Source: Serratia plymuthica NBRC 102599
GTDB taxonomy: Bacteria; Pseudomonadota; Gammaproteobacteria; Enterobacterales; Enterobacteriaceae
Assembly (NCBI RefSeq): GCF_001590925.1
Contig: NZ_BCTU01000005.1
Span: 1 to 64,000 of the forward strand
Length of the DNA stretch: 64,000 nucleotides
Reading direction: 5' to 3'
Below are positions 51,947 through 61,199 of this stretch, one piece after another. The notes below the pieces were generated by a model that was not told the DNA's origin, made no database searches, and saw only the letters and a program-made list of their open reading frames with translations. The position numbers were made by a program, and so were the translations under genes. How positions within the stretch are numbered: position 1 is the first letter of the stretch; every line of letters begins with the position of its first letter.

Positions 51947-52168
51947 ATGAACCGGTTATTTAAGTTACTCGTCGGCGTCTGCGTGGTGCTGGTGGCGAGT
52001 TTCACTCTGCTTCACCTCGGCACCGATCGCCACCCACGAGCCATTGCGGTCAACGAACCGCCGATGGAGTGCGAAGATACCCCGGACATTGCCAACGACT
52101 GTGTGAACGACGACGACGCCTCCGCCGACGCGGCACCTGAATTGACGCCACCCGATACGCGGGGCTGA
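51947..52168 (+). CDS. Small membrane-anchored or secreted protein, unknown
   Basis: 73 residues. Residues 4-24 form one hydrophobic helix (LFKLLVGVCVVLVASFTLLHL), so it is a signal peptide or membrane anchor. The rest is acidic and low in hydrophobics, with Asp runs (VNDDDASADAAP) and two Cys. No family recognised and the ribosome-binding site is weak, so it might not be translated. The ORF keeps the GC pattern of coding DNA. Confidence 0.5.
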   Translation: MNRLFKLLVGVCVVLVASFTLLHLGTDRHPRAIAVNEPPMECEDTPDIANDCVNDDDASADAAPELTPPDTRG

Positions 52169-52304
52169 TCGGGGGCCCCTACACTGCCAACATGGTGTAT
52201 TTTCACATGATATCCCCCTCTCGCCATTGCCCGTGATCTCCCGGCAGGCTACTCTACTATTTTGCGCCGTATTACGGCGTTAACTGAAAACAGGGGTCTG
52301 CTTT

Positions 52305-52991
52305 ATGTCGAGTATCATGCAGTTATTCCAGGCCATCGGATTGGGTCTGGTGCTGCTACTGCCGCTTGCCAACCCGCTTACCACCGTGGCGTTGTTGCTT
52401 GGCCTGTCGGGCAATATGACACGTGAAGAGCGCAATCAGCAGTCGCTGATGGCGTCGATCTACGTGTTCCTCATCATGACGGTAGCGTTCTACGCCGGTC
52501 AGTTGGTCATGAACACCTTCGGCATCTCCATTCCCGGCCTGCGCATCGCCGGCGGGCTGATTGTGGCGTTTATCGGTTTTCGCATGCTTTTTCCGCAGCA
52601 AAGTGCAGAAGATGCGCCGGAGGTGGAAACCAAGTCAAACGAGTTGCGCAAGAGAACCTCGGCCAACATCGCCTTTGTGCCACTGGCCATGCCTAGCACC
52701 GCCGGCCCGGGGACGATTGCCATGATCATCAGTTCGGGATCAAGCATTAAAGCTAATGTACTGGGATTTGAGCACTGGGTGCTGTTGGTGGCGCCGGTGG
52801 CAATTTTCCTGTCGGTGGCGGTAATACTCTGGGGTTGCCTGAGAAGCTCCGGTGCCATTATGCGTTTGGTGGGCAAGAGCGGGATTGAGGCGATCTCACG
52901 CCTGATGGGGTTCTTGTTGGTGTGTATGGGCGTGCAGTTCATTATCAACGGCGTGCTGGAGATTATCTCCACCTACACGCCTGCGGCCTGA
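52305..52991 (+). CDS. marC: MarC/NAAT family membrane protein
   Basis: 228 residues with six membrane segments. Nearly the whole sequence follows E. coli MarC ([58 protein letters not shown]). The function of MarC is not known; it was once linked to multiple antibiotic resistance but the phenotype belongs to marRAB, and no marRAB gene lies in this window. The start at 52305 follows a short leader. Monocistronic. Confidence 0.92.
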   Translation: MSSIMQLFQAIGLGLVLLLPLANPLTTVALLLGLSGNMTREERNQQSLMASIYVFLIMTVAFYAGQLVMNTFGISIPGLRIAGGLIVAFIGFRMLFPQQSAEDAPEVETKSNELRKRTSANIAFVPLAMPSTAGPGTIAMIISSGSSIKANVLGFEHWVLLVAPVAIFLSVAVILWGCLRSSGAIMRLVGKSGIEAISRLMGFLLVCMGVQFIINGVLEIISTYTPAA

Positions 52992-52996
52992 TAAAA

Positions 52997-53023
52997 CGGG
53001 CGCGAATCGGTGAAACGCGCCCG
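52997..53023. terminator. Shared hairpin between marC and the convergent binding-protein gene
   Basis: CGGGCGCG-aatcggtgaaa-CGCGCCCG. T runs are short on both sides, so termination may be partial. Confidence 0.55.
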
Positions 53024-53029
53024 CTATGT

Positions 53030-54163
53030 TTACTTCCCTACCGGTGCCTGAGCACCCAGAATCCCCTTTCCTTCCGGCACTTCGGTAAAGCGGCTGAGGA
53101 TCTCGCTGTAGGTTTTCGCCGGATCCAACTCTGTGAACTGATTCGGGTAGATAAACTTCGCCAGATACTCCAACCCAACGATGTTGTACGGGTGATTATA
53201 GAAGTTGTGGTAAATGCCGTAGAAACGGCCCTCTTTCACCGCCGAGAGTTGGGCGAAACCCGGACGCTGTTTCATGCGGTTGAAAGCCTCGTCAACCTGC
53301 TGCTGGGTAACGCCATAGCCAAAGGGCACCGCGGCATTGGTTTTGCTGGCCCACTGGGAGCCTGAAACGATATAAGCATCCGGCTTCATGCTGATCACTT
53401 TTTCAAGCGAGACGTCGCCGGTGGCACCGGGCAGCAGTTCGGAACCCAGGTTGCGGGCGCCCACGGCCTCGACCATCGCCCCCCAGCCGACGTGCGAATG
53501 CGTGAAGCAGCAAGATTCAAGCCCGTTCAAACCGGCTTTCGCTTCGATAAACACCAGCGGCTTTGGCTCCACCGTTTTGGTTTTATCGAGGATGCTCTGA
53601 TAATGCTGCTGGTAGAAATCGGTGTATTGCTTCGCTTCGCTCTCGCGGTTCAGGGTCTCCCCCAACAGTTGGATACTTTTCGGGGTGTTTTCCACCGGCT
53701 TCAGCATGGTGTCAATAAACAGCACCGGAATGTTCAACGCTTTCAGCTTGTCCAGTACGCCGGTCTGGCTCAACGACGGTTTGGAACGCAACTGCGCCAC
53801 CATCAGATCGGGGTGTTTCGCTATCACGCTTTCCAGATTGATCTCGCCCTTGTCGCTGAAGCCCATATCGATAATGTTCTTCGCCTCAGGCCATTTGCTC
53901 TGCAGGATTTTCCAGGTTTCACCGTCGCTTTTCTTCAGCAGGTTGTTCCACGCCACCAGCCGGGTGAAGGGATCGGCGCGATCAAGCAAAGCCAGCGTCA
54001 AAATATCGCGCCCGTCCTGCACCACAACGCGTTTCGGCTCTTGTTTAATCGTCACGTTTGCGCCGGAAGTGTCGGTCAGGGTCAACGGATAGGTGGTCGC
54101 CATCGCCTGAGCAGATAAAACGCAGGCGCAGGCCAATGCCAGCAGGGTGATTCGACGATGCAC
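53030..54163 (-). CDS. Orphan iron/siderophore-type ABC substrate-binding protein
   Basis: 377 residues, type III (helical-hinge) substrate-binding protein as used for siderophores, heme and B12. The signal peptide ends AMA (about residue 22). It starts with GTG at 54163, which has AAGGAG 6 bases upstream. A Cys pair in GLNGLESCCFTHSHVG may form a disulfide or bind metal. No permease or ATPase gene is adjacent, so it must work with a system encoded elsewhere. A weak Fur-like sequence precedes it. The ligand is unknown. Confidence 0.85.
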   Translation of the reverse strand: MHRRITLLALACACVLSAQAMATTYPLTLTDTSGANVTIKQEPKRVVVQDGRDILTLALLDRADPFTRLVAWNNLLKKSDGETWKILQSKWPEAKNIIDMGFSDKGEINLESVIAKHPDLMVAQLRSKPSLSQTGVLDKLKALNIPVLFIDTMLKPVENTPKSIQLLGETLNRESEAKQYTDFYQQHYQSILDKTKTVEPKPLVFIEAKAGLNGLESCCFTHSHVGWGAMVEAVGARNLGSELLPGATGDVSLEKVISMKPDAYIVSGSQWASKTNAAVPFGYGVTQQQVDEAFNRMKQRPGFAQLSAVKEGRFYGIYHNFYNHPYNIVGLEYLAKFIYPNQFTELDPAKTYSEILSRFTEVPEGKGILGAQAPVGK

Positions 54164-54199
54164 GTAAAGCTCCTTAGCGTAGAAAAATTCTCGGTAAAT

Positions 54200-54236
54200 A
54201 ATAATGAGAATGGCTTCTATTATCAAAGACAACGCT
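54200..54236 (-). promoter_or_regulatory. Possible Fur box before the binding-protein gene
   Basis: ATAATAATGAGAATGGC-type sequence at about 54198-54214 matches 9 of 13 core positions of the Fur consensus; on the minus strand a TTGTCT about 17 bases upstream of TCTCAT could be the promoter. Weak compared with the other four Fur sites in this window. Confidence 0.35.
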
Positions 54237-54283
54237 AAGCAGATGACGGTTTAATTGAAAATGGATGTGAATCAGAAGGAAGC

Positions 54284-54309
54284 GTGGCGCGCCGGTTTCG
54301 GCGCGCCAC
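54284..54309 (-). terminator. Hairpin after the HAAAP permease gene
   Basis: GTGGCGCGCC / GGCGCGCCAC, a perfect 10-bp GC stem just after the permease stop, without a good T run. Confidence 0.5.
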
Positions 54310-54314
54310 AGAGG

Positions 54315-55598
54315 TTAAACCAGGCCGTAAATCAGCGCAGAAAGCGCAATCAGGCCCATCACCAGCACGAAGACGTTGCTCGGCGCACGGTAGCGGTGCA
54401 TCGCGGGCACCGCACGCACCGCGTACATCGGCAAAATAAACAGGATTACCGCAATCAACGGGCCGCTAATGGTTTCGATAATATGCAACGCGCTAGGATT
54501 CCAGACCGTGGCCGCCCAGGTGAGCAGGAACAGCAGCACGGCGGAGAGGCGATGCGTGATGCGCGAACTTAACGGCTTACCGACCGCTCGCGTCAAACCG
54601 TCAATCAGGCTGGTCGCCCCTTCGGTAACGCCAAGCGAAGTGCCGAGGTAGGACTTGGACATCGCCAGTATCGCCATCACCGGGCCAAGATAGGCAATCA
54701 ACGGGTTGGAGAATTTGTTCGCCAGCGTGGTCAGCACGGTGATGTTCTGATCCTTCGCCTGCTGCATGTCCGCATGAGACAAGCTCAGCACGCAACTGAA
54801 AACAAAGAACAGCACGGTGACGCAGATCAGCACGTAGCTATAACGCATGATGCGTGCGCAGCGGCGTTCGGCCTTGTCGCCATACAGGCTTTTTTGGGTA
54901 GAAGCGAAGGACGAAATAATCGGCGCATGGCTGAAGGAAAACACCATCACAGGTACCGCCAGCCACAACGAATGCCACAAATCCGGGCTGCTGAACTGGG
55001 TGTTGGCCAGGCCGCTGACAAAGTTCGCCGTCTGCCAGGTCGGCATCAGGTACAACGAAATGCCCATCAGGAACACCAGTAACGGGAACACCAGCATGCC
55101 CATCGCCGCGACAATCGCGTCTTTACCGCGCAACAGCACCAGATTCAGCACCACCACCACCGCCAGGCTCAACCAGATACGCGGCAGCGGCGTCAGGTGA
55201 AACTGATGGATCAAGAAGCTGTCCAGGGCGTTGGTAATCGAAATGCTGTACACCAGCACGATCGGGAAAAACGCCATCAGGTACAACACCATGATGATTT
55301 TACCCGCCAGCACGCCAAAGTGTTCGACCACCACATCATGAATATTGCCGTCGCGGCTGGAACCGGAAAGCACAAAGCGGCTCAGTGCGCGATGCGGTAA
55401 ATAGGTCAGAGGAAAAGCAAACAGTGCCATCAACAACAGCACCAAAGGGCCGTTCAAACCGGCATTGATCGGCAGGAACAGCGTACCTGCGCCGACAGCG
55501 GTGGCATAGAGGCCAAACATCCACACCGTATCGGTTTTGTTCCATTTGGCCGCTTGGGTAGCAGCCTGCGTACCTGAATCGGGAGAAATCGTACTCAT
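54315..55598 (-). CDS. HAAAP family serine/threonine-type permease
   Basis: 427 residues with about 11 membrane segments. It belongs to the hydroxy/aromatic amino-acid permease family (SdaC, TdcC, DlsT); TDTVWMFGLYATAVGAGTLFLPINAG and PVMVFSFSHAPIISSFA are typical. These proteins import serine or threonine with protons or Na+. The substrate cannot be settled from sequence. I chose the ATG at 55598, with AAGGTGAG upstream; an in-frame ATG at 55628 is less likely. No dehydratase or deaminase gene is next to it, so it may stand alone. Confidence 0.85.
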   Translation of the reverse strand: MSTISPDSGTQAATQAAKWNKTDTVWMFGLYATAVGAGTLFLPINAGLNGPLVLLLMALFAFPLTYLPHRALSRFVLSGSSRDGNIHDVVVEHFGVLAGKIIMVLYLMAFFPIVLVYSISITNALDSFLIHQFHLTPLPRIWLSLAVVVVLNLVLLRGKDAIVAAMGMLVFPLLVFLMGISLYLMPTWQTANFVSGLANTQFSSPDLWHSLWLAVPVMVFSFSHAPIISSFASTQKSLYGDKAERRCARIMRYSYVLICVTVLFFVFSCVLSLSHADMQQAKDQNITVLTTLANKFSNPLIAYLGPVMAILAMSKSYLGTSLGVTEGATSLIDGLTRAVGKPLSSRITHRLSAVLLFLLTWAATVWNPSALHIIETISGPLIAVILFILPMYAVRAVPAMHRYRAPSNVFVLVMGLIALSALIYGLV

Positions 55599-55820
55599 AG
55601 GAAAGCTCACCTTACTCTTCAGCGACAACGATTGCGCTCAATGGGATATCCTTCTCCGCGAATTTTTTAACATTAATCAAGGGATTAATGCAGTATTTCA
55701 TTCTTGTGCTTGATAAAAGGATGGCAAAGGATAATTAAAAACGCTGCTCGGGTCTATCTCTTGGCGGCTAACTGCGCGCTTCATGAGCGATTTTCAATGC
55801 GGGAATGGATGGCGAGAGGC

Positions 55821-55848
55821 AAAAAACAGGGGCCTCTGGAGGCCCCTG
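55821..55848 (-). terminator. Terminator of the dehydrogenase operon
   Basis: On the minus strand CAGGGGCCTC-ca-GAGGCCCCTG followed by six T, just after the cytochrome gene. Confidence 0.9.
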
Positions 55849-55853
55849 GCGGT

Positions 55854-57191
55854 TTACTTGTTGGCGTCCGGATGATCCGGCACTTCGGCGCTACCCATCT
55901 CTTTCTCATTGCGGATCATCGTGCGGTCTTTACGCACGTCGGCCACGTCCGAGGCATCGATTGGCTTGGCGCTGTTACCCCAACTGGAACGGATAAAGTT
56001 AACCACATCCGCCACCTGCTGGTCATTCAGGCGCCAGCCGAACGGCGGCATGGTGAGGTTGGACACCGCCCCTTTCACCGCCGGCGTGGTATTGCCGGTC
56101 AGTACGATGTGGATCAGCGAGGTCGCATCGTCGGTTTGCACCACCGGGTTGCCCTTCAGTGCCGGGAAGGCGCGTTTGTAACCCACACCGTCGGTACGGT
56201 GACAGGCCGCGCAGTTATCGACGTACAACGCCGCGCCTGGCTTGCTGTCGTTACCGCGCCACAGATCCTTGGCAACGCTATCCTCGACCGGAGCCGCCTG
56301 CTGCTTGCCATCTTTTGGCGGCAGCGTTTTCAGGTAGCGCGAGATCGCCGTCAAGTCTTCATCGCTGAGATACTGCAGGCTGTGTTCAACCACGTCGCTC
56401 ATGCCGCCGAACACGATGGATTTGTCGTTGCGACCGGTTTTCAGGAACTCGGTCAGTTCGGCTTCGCTCCAGGTCCCCAATCCGTCCTTAGTGTCTCCGC
56501 GCAGGCTCGAGGCTACCCAACCGTCGATCGGCGCGTTGCTGCCGGACAGATAGTTGTCGCCGTCGTTATTGCTCAGCGATTTTTCCTGCATGGTGATACT
56601 GCGCGGCGTGTGGCAGGCGCCGCAGTGCCCCAACCCTTCCACCAGATAACGACCGCGTTCGACCACCGGATCGGCTTTGGCGTCAGCGACAAAATCCGCC
56701 GGCGTCGGCGCAAACATACCGCGCCAAATACTCAACGGCCAGCGCATGGACAGCGGCCAAGGGATATCGGAATCCTTATTAGCCTGCTCCACCGGCTGCA
56801 CGCCGTGCATGAAATAGGCGTACATGGCGCGCATGTCGTCCTCTTTCACCAGCGCGAACGACGGATAAGGCATCGCCGGGTACAGAGTGCTGCCGTTTTT
56901 GGCTACGCCCTTGCGCACCGCGTTATCGAAGTCTTCAAAGCTGTAATCACCGATACCGGTCTTTTTATCCGGCGAGATATTGGTGGAGTAAATGGTGCCG
57001 ATCGGCGTTTCCATCGCCAAACCACCGGCAAACTCTTTACCGCTTTTACCGTTGGTGTGGCAGGCCACGCAGTCACCGGCGCGCGCGAGGTACTCGCCGC
57101 GTTTGATCAACTCGCTGCTGACCGTGGCGTCCTGCGCCCAAACGGAAAAACTCAATGCACTGAGAATCAGCGCGGGAACAAATGCTTTCAT
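55854..57191 (-). CDS. Tri-heme cytochrome c subunit of a membrane dehydrogenase
   Basis: 445 residues. Signal peptide (to about residue 20, SVWA-Q), then three class I cytochrome c domains with heme motifs CVACH, CGACH and CAACH. It is the electron-transfer subunit of a gluconate/2-ketogluconate/sorbitol-type dehydrogenase complex and passes electrons from the FAD subunit to ubiquinone in the inner membrane. 12 bases after the FAD subunit gene; last gene of the operon. Confidence 0.93.
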   Translation of the reverse strand: MKAFVPALILSALSFSVWAQDATVSSELIKRGEYLARAGDCVACHTNGKSGKEFAGGLAMETPIGTIYSTNISPDKKTGIGDYSFEDFDNAVRKGVAKNGSTLYPAMPYPSFALVKEDDMRAMYAYFMHGVQPVEQANKDSDIPWPLSMRWPLSIWRGMFAPTPADFVADAKADPVVERGRYLVEGLGHCGACHTPRSITMQEKSLSNNDGDNYLSGSNAPIDGWVASSLRGDTKDGLGTWSEAELTEFLKTGRNDKSIVFGGMSDVVEHSLQYLSDEDLTAISRYLKTLPPKDGKQQAAPVEDSVAKDLWRGNDSKPGAALYVDNCAACHRTDGVGYKRAFPALKGNPVVQTDDATSLIHIVLTGNTTPAVKGAVSNLTMPPFGWRLNDQQVADVVNFIRSSWGNSAKPIDASDVADVRKDRTMIRNEKEMGSAEVPDHPDANK

Positions 57192-57203
57192 CGATCGCCG
57201 TCC

Positions 57204-58985
57204 TTATGCCTGCACCAGAGGGCCTGGGTTTTTCAGATACTGCTCGCGAATCGCGCGGGCAGACCAGTAAGCCAACGCGGCCACGGTGCCGGTCGGGTTG
57301 TAACCCAGCCCTTGCGGGAAGGCCGACGCGCCGATGGAAAACACGTTGTGCACGTCCCAGCTTTGCAGATAGCGGTTTACCGCGCTGGTCTTCGGATCTT
57401 CGCCCATTACCGCACCGCCGTTCATGTGCGTGGTCTGGTAACTGGTGGTGTCAAAATGGCTGTTGGCGTTTTTCGGGCTGCCGGCGATCAATTTCGGGTT
57501 CATCGCTTTGGCGATCGGCGCCATTTTGTCGTACATGAATTGCGCCATCTTGACGTCGTTTTCCTGCCAGTCGAACGTCATGCGCAGCAGCGGCTGACCA
57601 AACACGTTCTTGTAGGTGGGATCCAGGTCCAGATAGTTGCTGCGGTACGACTGATGCGCACCGTGGGCGTCCATCGACACGTGATGGGTGTAGGCATCCG
57701 CCACTGCCGCTTTCCACTTGCTGCCCCAGGCAGGGGTGCCCGGAGGCGTCGGCAAGCCGGAAATCGGTTTGGTGCCCGCCTGGTTGACCCAGAATGGCGA
57801 ACCGCCGACGAAGCCTTCTTTGGCGTGGTCGAAGTTATCGGCGTTGAAATCGTCCACCCCGACGCCGTTGCCGCCAGCGCCGATGAACGGGTTGGTGAAC
57901 ACGTCTTTGTCGAAGAACGCCTTAATGGTGGTCAAGTTCTGATAGGCGAAATTACGCCCAACCACGCCCTCACCGGTCACTGGATCGTAAGGTTTGCCAA
58001 TGCCGGACAACAGCATCAGATGCACGTTGTGGAATTGGAAGGCACCCAGGATCACCAACTCAGCCGGCTGTTCAATTTCGCGGCCCTGGGCATCAACATA
58101 ATTCACGCCGGTAGCGCGGGATTTGTCAGCGCTCAGGTTCACTTTCAGCACGTTGGCGTTGGTACGCAGCTCGAAGCGCTTCTCCATGCGCAACGCCGGC
58201 AAAATATTGACGTTCGGCGATGCCTTGGAATACATGTAGCAGGCGTAACCACTGCAGAAACCGCAGAAGTTGCACGGCCCCATCTGCGCGCCGTAGGGGT
58301 TGGTATAGGAGTCCGAGGTGTTGGCGGAAGGCAGATTATACGGATGATAACCCACATCCCGCGCCGCCTTCTCGAACAGCTGCGCCGAAAAAGTATTCTT
58401 TTGCGCCGGCAGCGGGAAATCGCTGGAGCGATCGGCCGCGAACGGATTGCCGCCCTTTTGGCTCACTTTCTGCCCGTTTACCGTCCAGGCGGTGCCGGAC
58501 GTGCCAAACACTTTTTCGGCTTTATCGAAGAACGGCTCCAGCTCGTCGTAAGTCACGCCGAAGTCCTGAATGGTCATGTCTTTCGGGATAAAACTCTTGC
58601 CGTAGCGCTCTTCGTAGTGGCTGCGCATGCGCAACTCGATCGGGTCAACGCGAAAATGCACGCCGGACCAGTGCAGGCCCGCGCCACCTACGCCGGTGCC
58701 CGGCAGGAAGGCCGCCAGTTGGCGATAAGGCACTGCGGTTTGGCTGGTGTTATGCCGAATGGTCACGGTGCTTTTCGACAGATCCTGGAACAATTTTCGG
58801 CGGATATTATAGGTAAGCTCGTCAATCACCTGCGGGTAGGAGCCGTCCGGATAGGTATCGCGCATCGGGCCGCGCTCCAGCGCCACCACGTTCAGGCCCG
58901 CCTCGGTCAGTTCTTTGGCCATAATCGCGCCGACCCAGCCGAAGCCGACGATCACCGCGTCCACTTTTTTCATTACCGTTGCCAT
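57204..58985 (-). CDS. GMC-family FAD subunit of a membrane sugar/gluconate dehydrogenase
   Basis: 593 residues, GMC oxidoreductase. The FAD-binding GFGWVGAIMAKELTEAG at the N-terminus, the GVGGAGLHWSG segment and the C-terminal THMNGGAVMGEDP and NPTGTVAALAYW are family motifs. A Cys group CNFCGFCSGYAC (around residue 230) resembles the 3Fe-4S site of FAD-dependent glucose dehydrogenases. It oxidises gluconate, 2-ketogluconate or a related sugar acid in the periplasm. No signal peptide is visible, so export should use the Tat signal of the small subunit, encoded immediately upstream. Confidence 0.92.
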   Translation of the reverse strand: MATVMKKVDAVIVGFGWVGAIMAKELTEAGLNVVALERGPMRDTYPDGSYPQVIDELTYNIRRKLFQDLSKSTVTIRHNTSQTAVPYRQLAAFLPGTGVGGAGLHWSGVHFRVDPIELRMRSHYEERYGKSFIPKDMTIQDFGVTYDELEPFFDKAEKVFGTSGTAWTVNGQKVSQKGGNPFAADRSSDFPLPAQKNTFSAQLFEKAARDVGYHPYNLPSANTSDSYTNPYGAQMGPCNFCGFCSGYACYMYSKASPNVNILPALRMEKRFELRTNANVLKVNLSADKSRATGVNYVDAQGREIEQPAELVILGAFQFHNVHLMLLSGIGKPYDPVTGEGVVGRNFAYQNLTTIKAFFDKDVFTNPFIGAGGNGVGVDDFNADNFDHAKEGFVGGSPFWVNQAGTKPISGLPTPPGTPAWGSKWKAAVADAYTHHVSMDAHGAHQSYRSNYLDLDPTYKNVFGQPLLRMTFDWQENDVKMAQFMYDKMAPIAKAMNPKLIAGSPKNANSHFDTTSYQTTHMNGGAVMGEDPKTSAVNRYLQSWDVHNVFSIGASAFPQGLGYNPTGTVAALAYWSARAIREQYLKNPGPLVQA

Positions 58986-58987
58986 TG

Positions 58988-59707
58988 TTACCCCCTCTCC
59001 CCACGAATTGATACCGGTGGGAAGGGATAACGTTCCCCTCGCTCAACCCAGTCCATAAAGTCGGCGCGCGCACCCGGAAAATTAATCAGCTTCCAGCCAA
59101 CCATGTCTTTGTTGCCGCCATGGATTGGATCGCTGAAGAAACCTTCGCGGGTGTTTTGCAGCAGGTAGGAAAAGAACAGTTTGGCCGGTAACTGCGAGAA
59201 TTCCGCCTCACCTGATTCAAACTTCTGCAGCAGCGCATCCTGCTGTGCAGCGTCCAGCTCGGCAAAGGGCTTGCCGGCGGTTTTCTTGCAGTAGGCATCG
59301 GCGTCACTGATACCCAGGTTATAAATCTGCTTCGGCACCAGCGGTAGCTGGTAACCCATCTCTTTCGGCACATCCGGGTTGAATGGCCCTTGCATGTACC
59401 AGATTGAACCTGTGGCATACGGAGTATTCATCTGGCGATCGATAAACTCCGGCACGCCGGCTTCCAGGGCACCAGGGCCACGATCGTCAGCCGGGATCAG
59501 GCGCGCCGCAGCAGCCTTGATAAATGCCCATTCTTCCGGGGTGAAAAACGTGGGCTGGTAGTCCGTTGGGGTGTCTGTAGCTGCGACAGCTGGCATAGGT
59601 GCCGTCAGGGCGCTGACGCCACTGCCGCCAATTACCGCTGCGGGAATTAAAGTCATCGATTTCAGCAGGAAATCGCGCCGTGAGTTGTTAGTTTTATCGT
59701 CCGACAT
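58988..59707 (-). CDS. Small (gamma) subunit with Tat signal, gluconate 2-dehydrogenase subunit 3 family
   Basis: 239 residues. It starts with a twin-arginine signal ([12 protein letters not shown]) and a hydrophobic stretch ending around residue 46. The rest is the gluconate 2-dehydrogenase subunit 3 fold, required for maturation and export of the FAD subunit in related complexes. I chose the ATG at 59707 (MSDDKTNN). It is the first gene; the FAD subunit starts 2 bases after its stop. Confidence 0.92.
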   Translation of the reverse strand: MSDDKTNNSRRDFLLKSMTLIPAAVIGGSGVSALTAPMPAVAATDTPTDYQPTFFTPEEWAFIKAAAARLIPADDRGPGALEAGVPEFIDRQMNTPYATGSIWYMQGPFNPDVPKEMGYQLPLVPKQIYNLGISDADAYCKKTAGKPFAELDAAQQDALLQKFESGEAEFSQLPAKLFFSYLLQNTREGFFSDPIHGGNKDMVGWKLINFPGARADFMDWVERGERYPFPPVSIRGERG

Positions 59708-60016
59708 GTCACATTCCATCCAAAGATAATCACAACTATTTAACCTCAACCTTGTGAACATTGCGGGATTTAAAAATAATTTGTTACGTATTTGTCTATT
59801 TTTTGAAGGTTATTTTGTGAACTCAAGCCAGAATGTTACCGGTAACTTATTGAATGAACGTAAAGAAATGACCGTGAATGTAAAATTAACTATTTGTGCG
59901 GTTTTTGAGGTAACAGGATGGGAAATAACGAAAAATGAGAGATACGTCGCGATGTTGCCGCGTCGATAACGAAAAACCGGCCGCTGCGAGCGACCGGTTT
60001 TAGTGAGAAATAAAGT
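59708..60016. other. Upstream region of the dehydrogenase operon
   Basis: 309 bases, A/T-rich, between the gamma subunit start and the emtA end. It should contain the operon promoter. No gene is credible here; the emtA terminator is at its right end. Confidence 0.4.
59972..60001 (-). terminator. emtA terminator
   Basis: AAAAACCGGcCGC-tgcga-GCGaCCGGTTTT, about 15 bases after the emtA stop. Confidence 0.85.
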
Positions 60017-60682
60017 TTACTGCGACATCGCCTGATAGGCCGTCGTGACCTTCCATAAATAGCGCGGCGCTTGCGGGGCCGGGTGCTTTTTCTGGATGTG
60101 CTGGTAAAACTCATCCGGGCTCATCTGATTAATGCGGTTTACCGCCACGCGCTTGTCTGATGAGAACGTGCGCAACATGGCGCCGGCCCCATTGACATAA
60201 GAAACGATGGTGGCGTAACGCAAGGTCTGTGGGTTGTTGATCCCGGCTAGCTGCTGGCTTTGAAGAATATTGATATAGGCCGTTCCCAGATCAATATTAA
60301 CCGCCGGATCCTTCAACTCACGCGAGCTGGGCTGCCCGCTTCTGCCTTTCAAACGATAGGCGTCACGCCCGGCGGTTGACGGTTTCAGCTGCATTAATCC
60401 CACGGCGTTCGAGGTGCTGACCACGTTCGGGTTAAACCCGGACTCCACCTGAATAATCGCTTTAATCAGCGTTTCGTCAACGCCATAACTGCTGGCGGCC
60501 TGACGAATGTAATCGTTATAGGCTATCGGCGTCCCTGTACGGTTAACCGGAGCCTGCGGGGGAGTCTTTAACCAACCGCCGCGCGATGTGCCACTGCCCG
60601 AAATAGTACTTGTCGTTTGCGGGTCTTTGGCGCACCCCGACAAAAGCAAGATTGCCGTCAGGCAACCGATTTTTGTTTTCAC
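60017..60682 (-). CDS. emtA: Endo-type membrane-bound lytic murein transglycosylase EmtA (MltE)
   Basis: 221 residues, outer-membrane lipoprotein (lipobox LLLSGC near residue 15). SLT catalytic domain: catalytic Glu in IIQVESGFNPN, then NAVGLMQLKPSTAGRD and YVNGAGAMLRTFSSD. It cuts the glycan strands inside, giving 1,6-anhydro ends. I chose GTG at 60682 (MKTKIGCLTAILL), with GAGGG upstream; the frame is open further upstream to 60724. Confidence 0.93.
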   Translation of the reverse strand: MKTKIGCLTAILLLSGCAKDPQTTSTISGSGTSRGGWLKTPPQAPVNRTGTPIAYNDYIRQAASSYGVDETLIKAIIQVESGFNPNVVSTSNAVGLMQLKPSTAGRDAYRLKGRSGQPSSRELKDPAVNIDLGTAYINILQSQQLAGINNPQTLRYATIVSYVNGAGAMLRTFSSDKRVAVNRINQMSPDEFYQHIQKKHPAPQAPRYLWKVTTAYQAMSQ

Positions 60683-60791
60683 AGAATCCCTCACTCCTTT
60701 CAATGGGTTGCGTAGCATATACAACTTGTAAGGACGCCTGCATAATTTTTTTGGTCTAATCTCAAGCTATTCATATACCAAGAGGTGATTT

Positions 60792-61091
60792 ATGAGTCAA
60801 TCTGCGACGACGTGTTTTGTGGTGACTTTCCGCTATCAGGAAGAAGGATTGGCTGATTTGGCCAAGCTTACCGGACAATTAACCCGCGATGGATTTGTCA
60901 CTTCGGTGACAGACGAACAGGGCATTCCGCATCCGTTGAGCAGCAACAGTTTTGCGTTTATAACCTCATTGGATCAACAGGATGTACAACAGTTGGCGCA
61001 AAAGCTCGGGGAGGTTGCCCTGGGGAAAACGCCGGAGGTCGACATAGCCCGCTATGAGGAGTACGTTAAGCGGTTACATACTGATACATAA
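60792..61091 (+). CDS. GhoS-like protein, orphan antitoxin family
   Basis: 99 residues. It resembles E. coli GhoS (DUF2622), the endoribonuclease antitoxin that cleaves ghoT mRNA (type V toxin-antitoxin): V(V/S)F.Y start, DEYGIP / DEQGIP, NSFAI.TSL / NSFAFITSL and the C-terminal Y...V.. pattern. Similarity is judged by eye. The 130 bases downstream contain no ghoT-like membrane ORF, so it is an orphan. It may still be an RNase of another target. Ribosome-binding site GAGGTG 7 bases before the ATG. Confidence 0.7.
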   Translation: MSQSATTCFVVTFRYQEEGLADLAKLTGQLTRDGFVTSVTDEQGIPHPLSSNSFAFITSLDQQDVQQLAQKLGEVALGKTPEVDIARYEEYVKRLHTDT

Positions 61092-61163
61092 AATGCTATA
61101 ACTCACCTGACGGTATTATTTTTGCAATGGATTAGTAACCTGCCGTCAGCCTGAAGGTGACGC

Positions 61164-61199
61164 TTGACTTTGCCATAAATGATATTGATAATCATTTTC
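61164..61199 (+). promoter_or_regulatory. sit operon promoter and Fur box
   Basis: TTGACT (61164-61169), a 17-base spacer and GATAAT (61187-61192). GATATTGATAATCATTTTC (61181-61199) matches 17 of 19 positions of the Fur consensus and covers the -10. An MntR site was not identified. Confidence 0.87.

Noticed and set aside
55704-59030. 1108-codon open frame on the plus strand
   Set aside because: It is fully antisense to the cytochrome c and FAD subunit genes, which carry clear family motifs. Its own translation is His/Arg/Gln-rich, typical of a reverse-strand shadow in GC-rich DNA.
59754-59969. 71-codon open frame on the plus strand near 59.8 kb
   Set aside because: A/T-rich promoter region of the dehydrogenase operon, poor composition and no ribosome-binding site.
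61092-61163. A ghoT-like toxin gene after the GhoS-like ORF
   Set aside because: No open frame with a membrane-spanning product exists in these bases.
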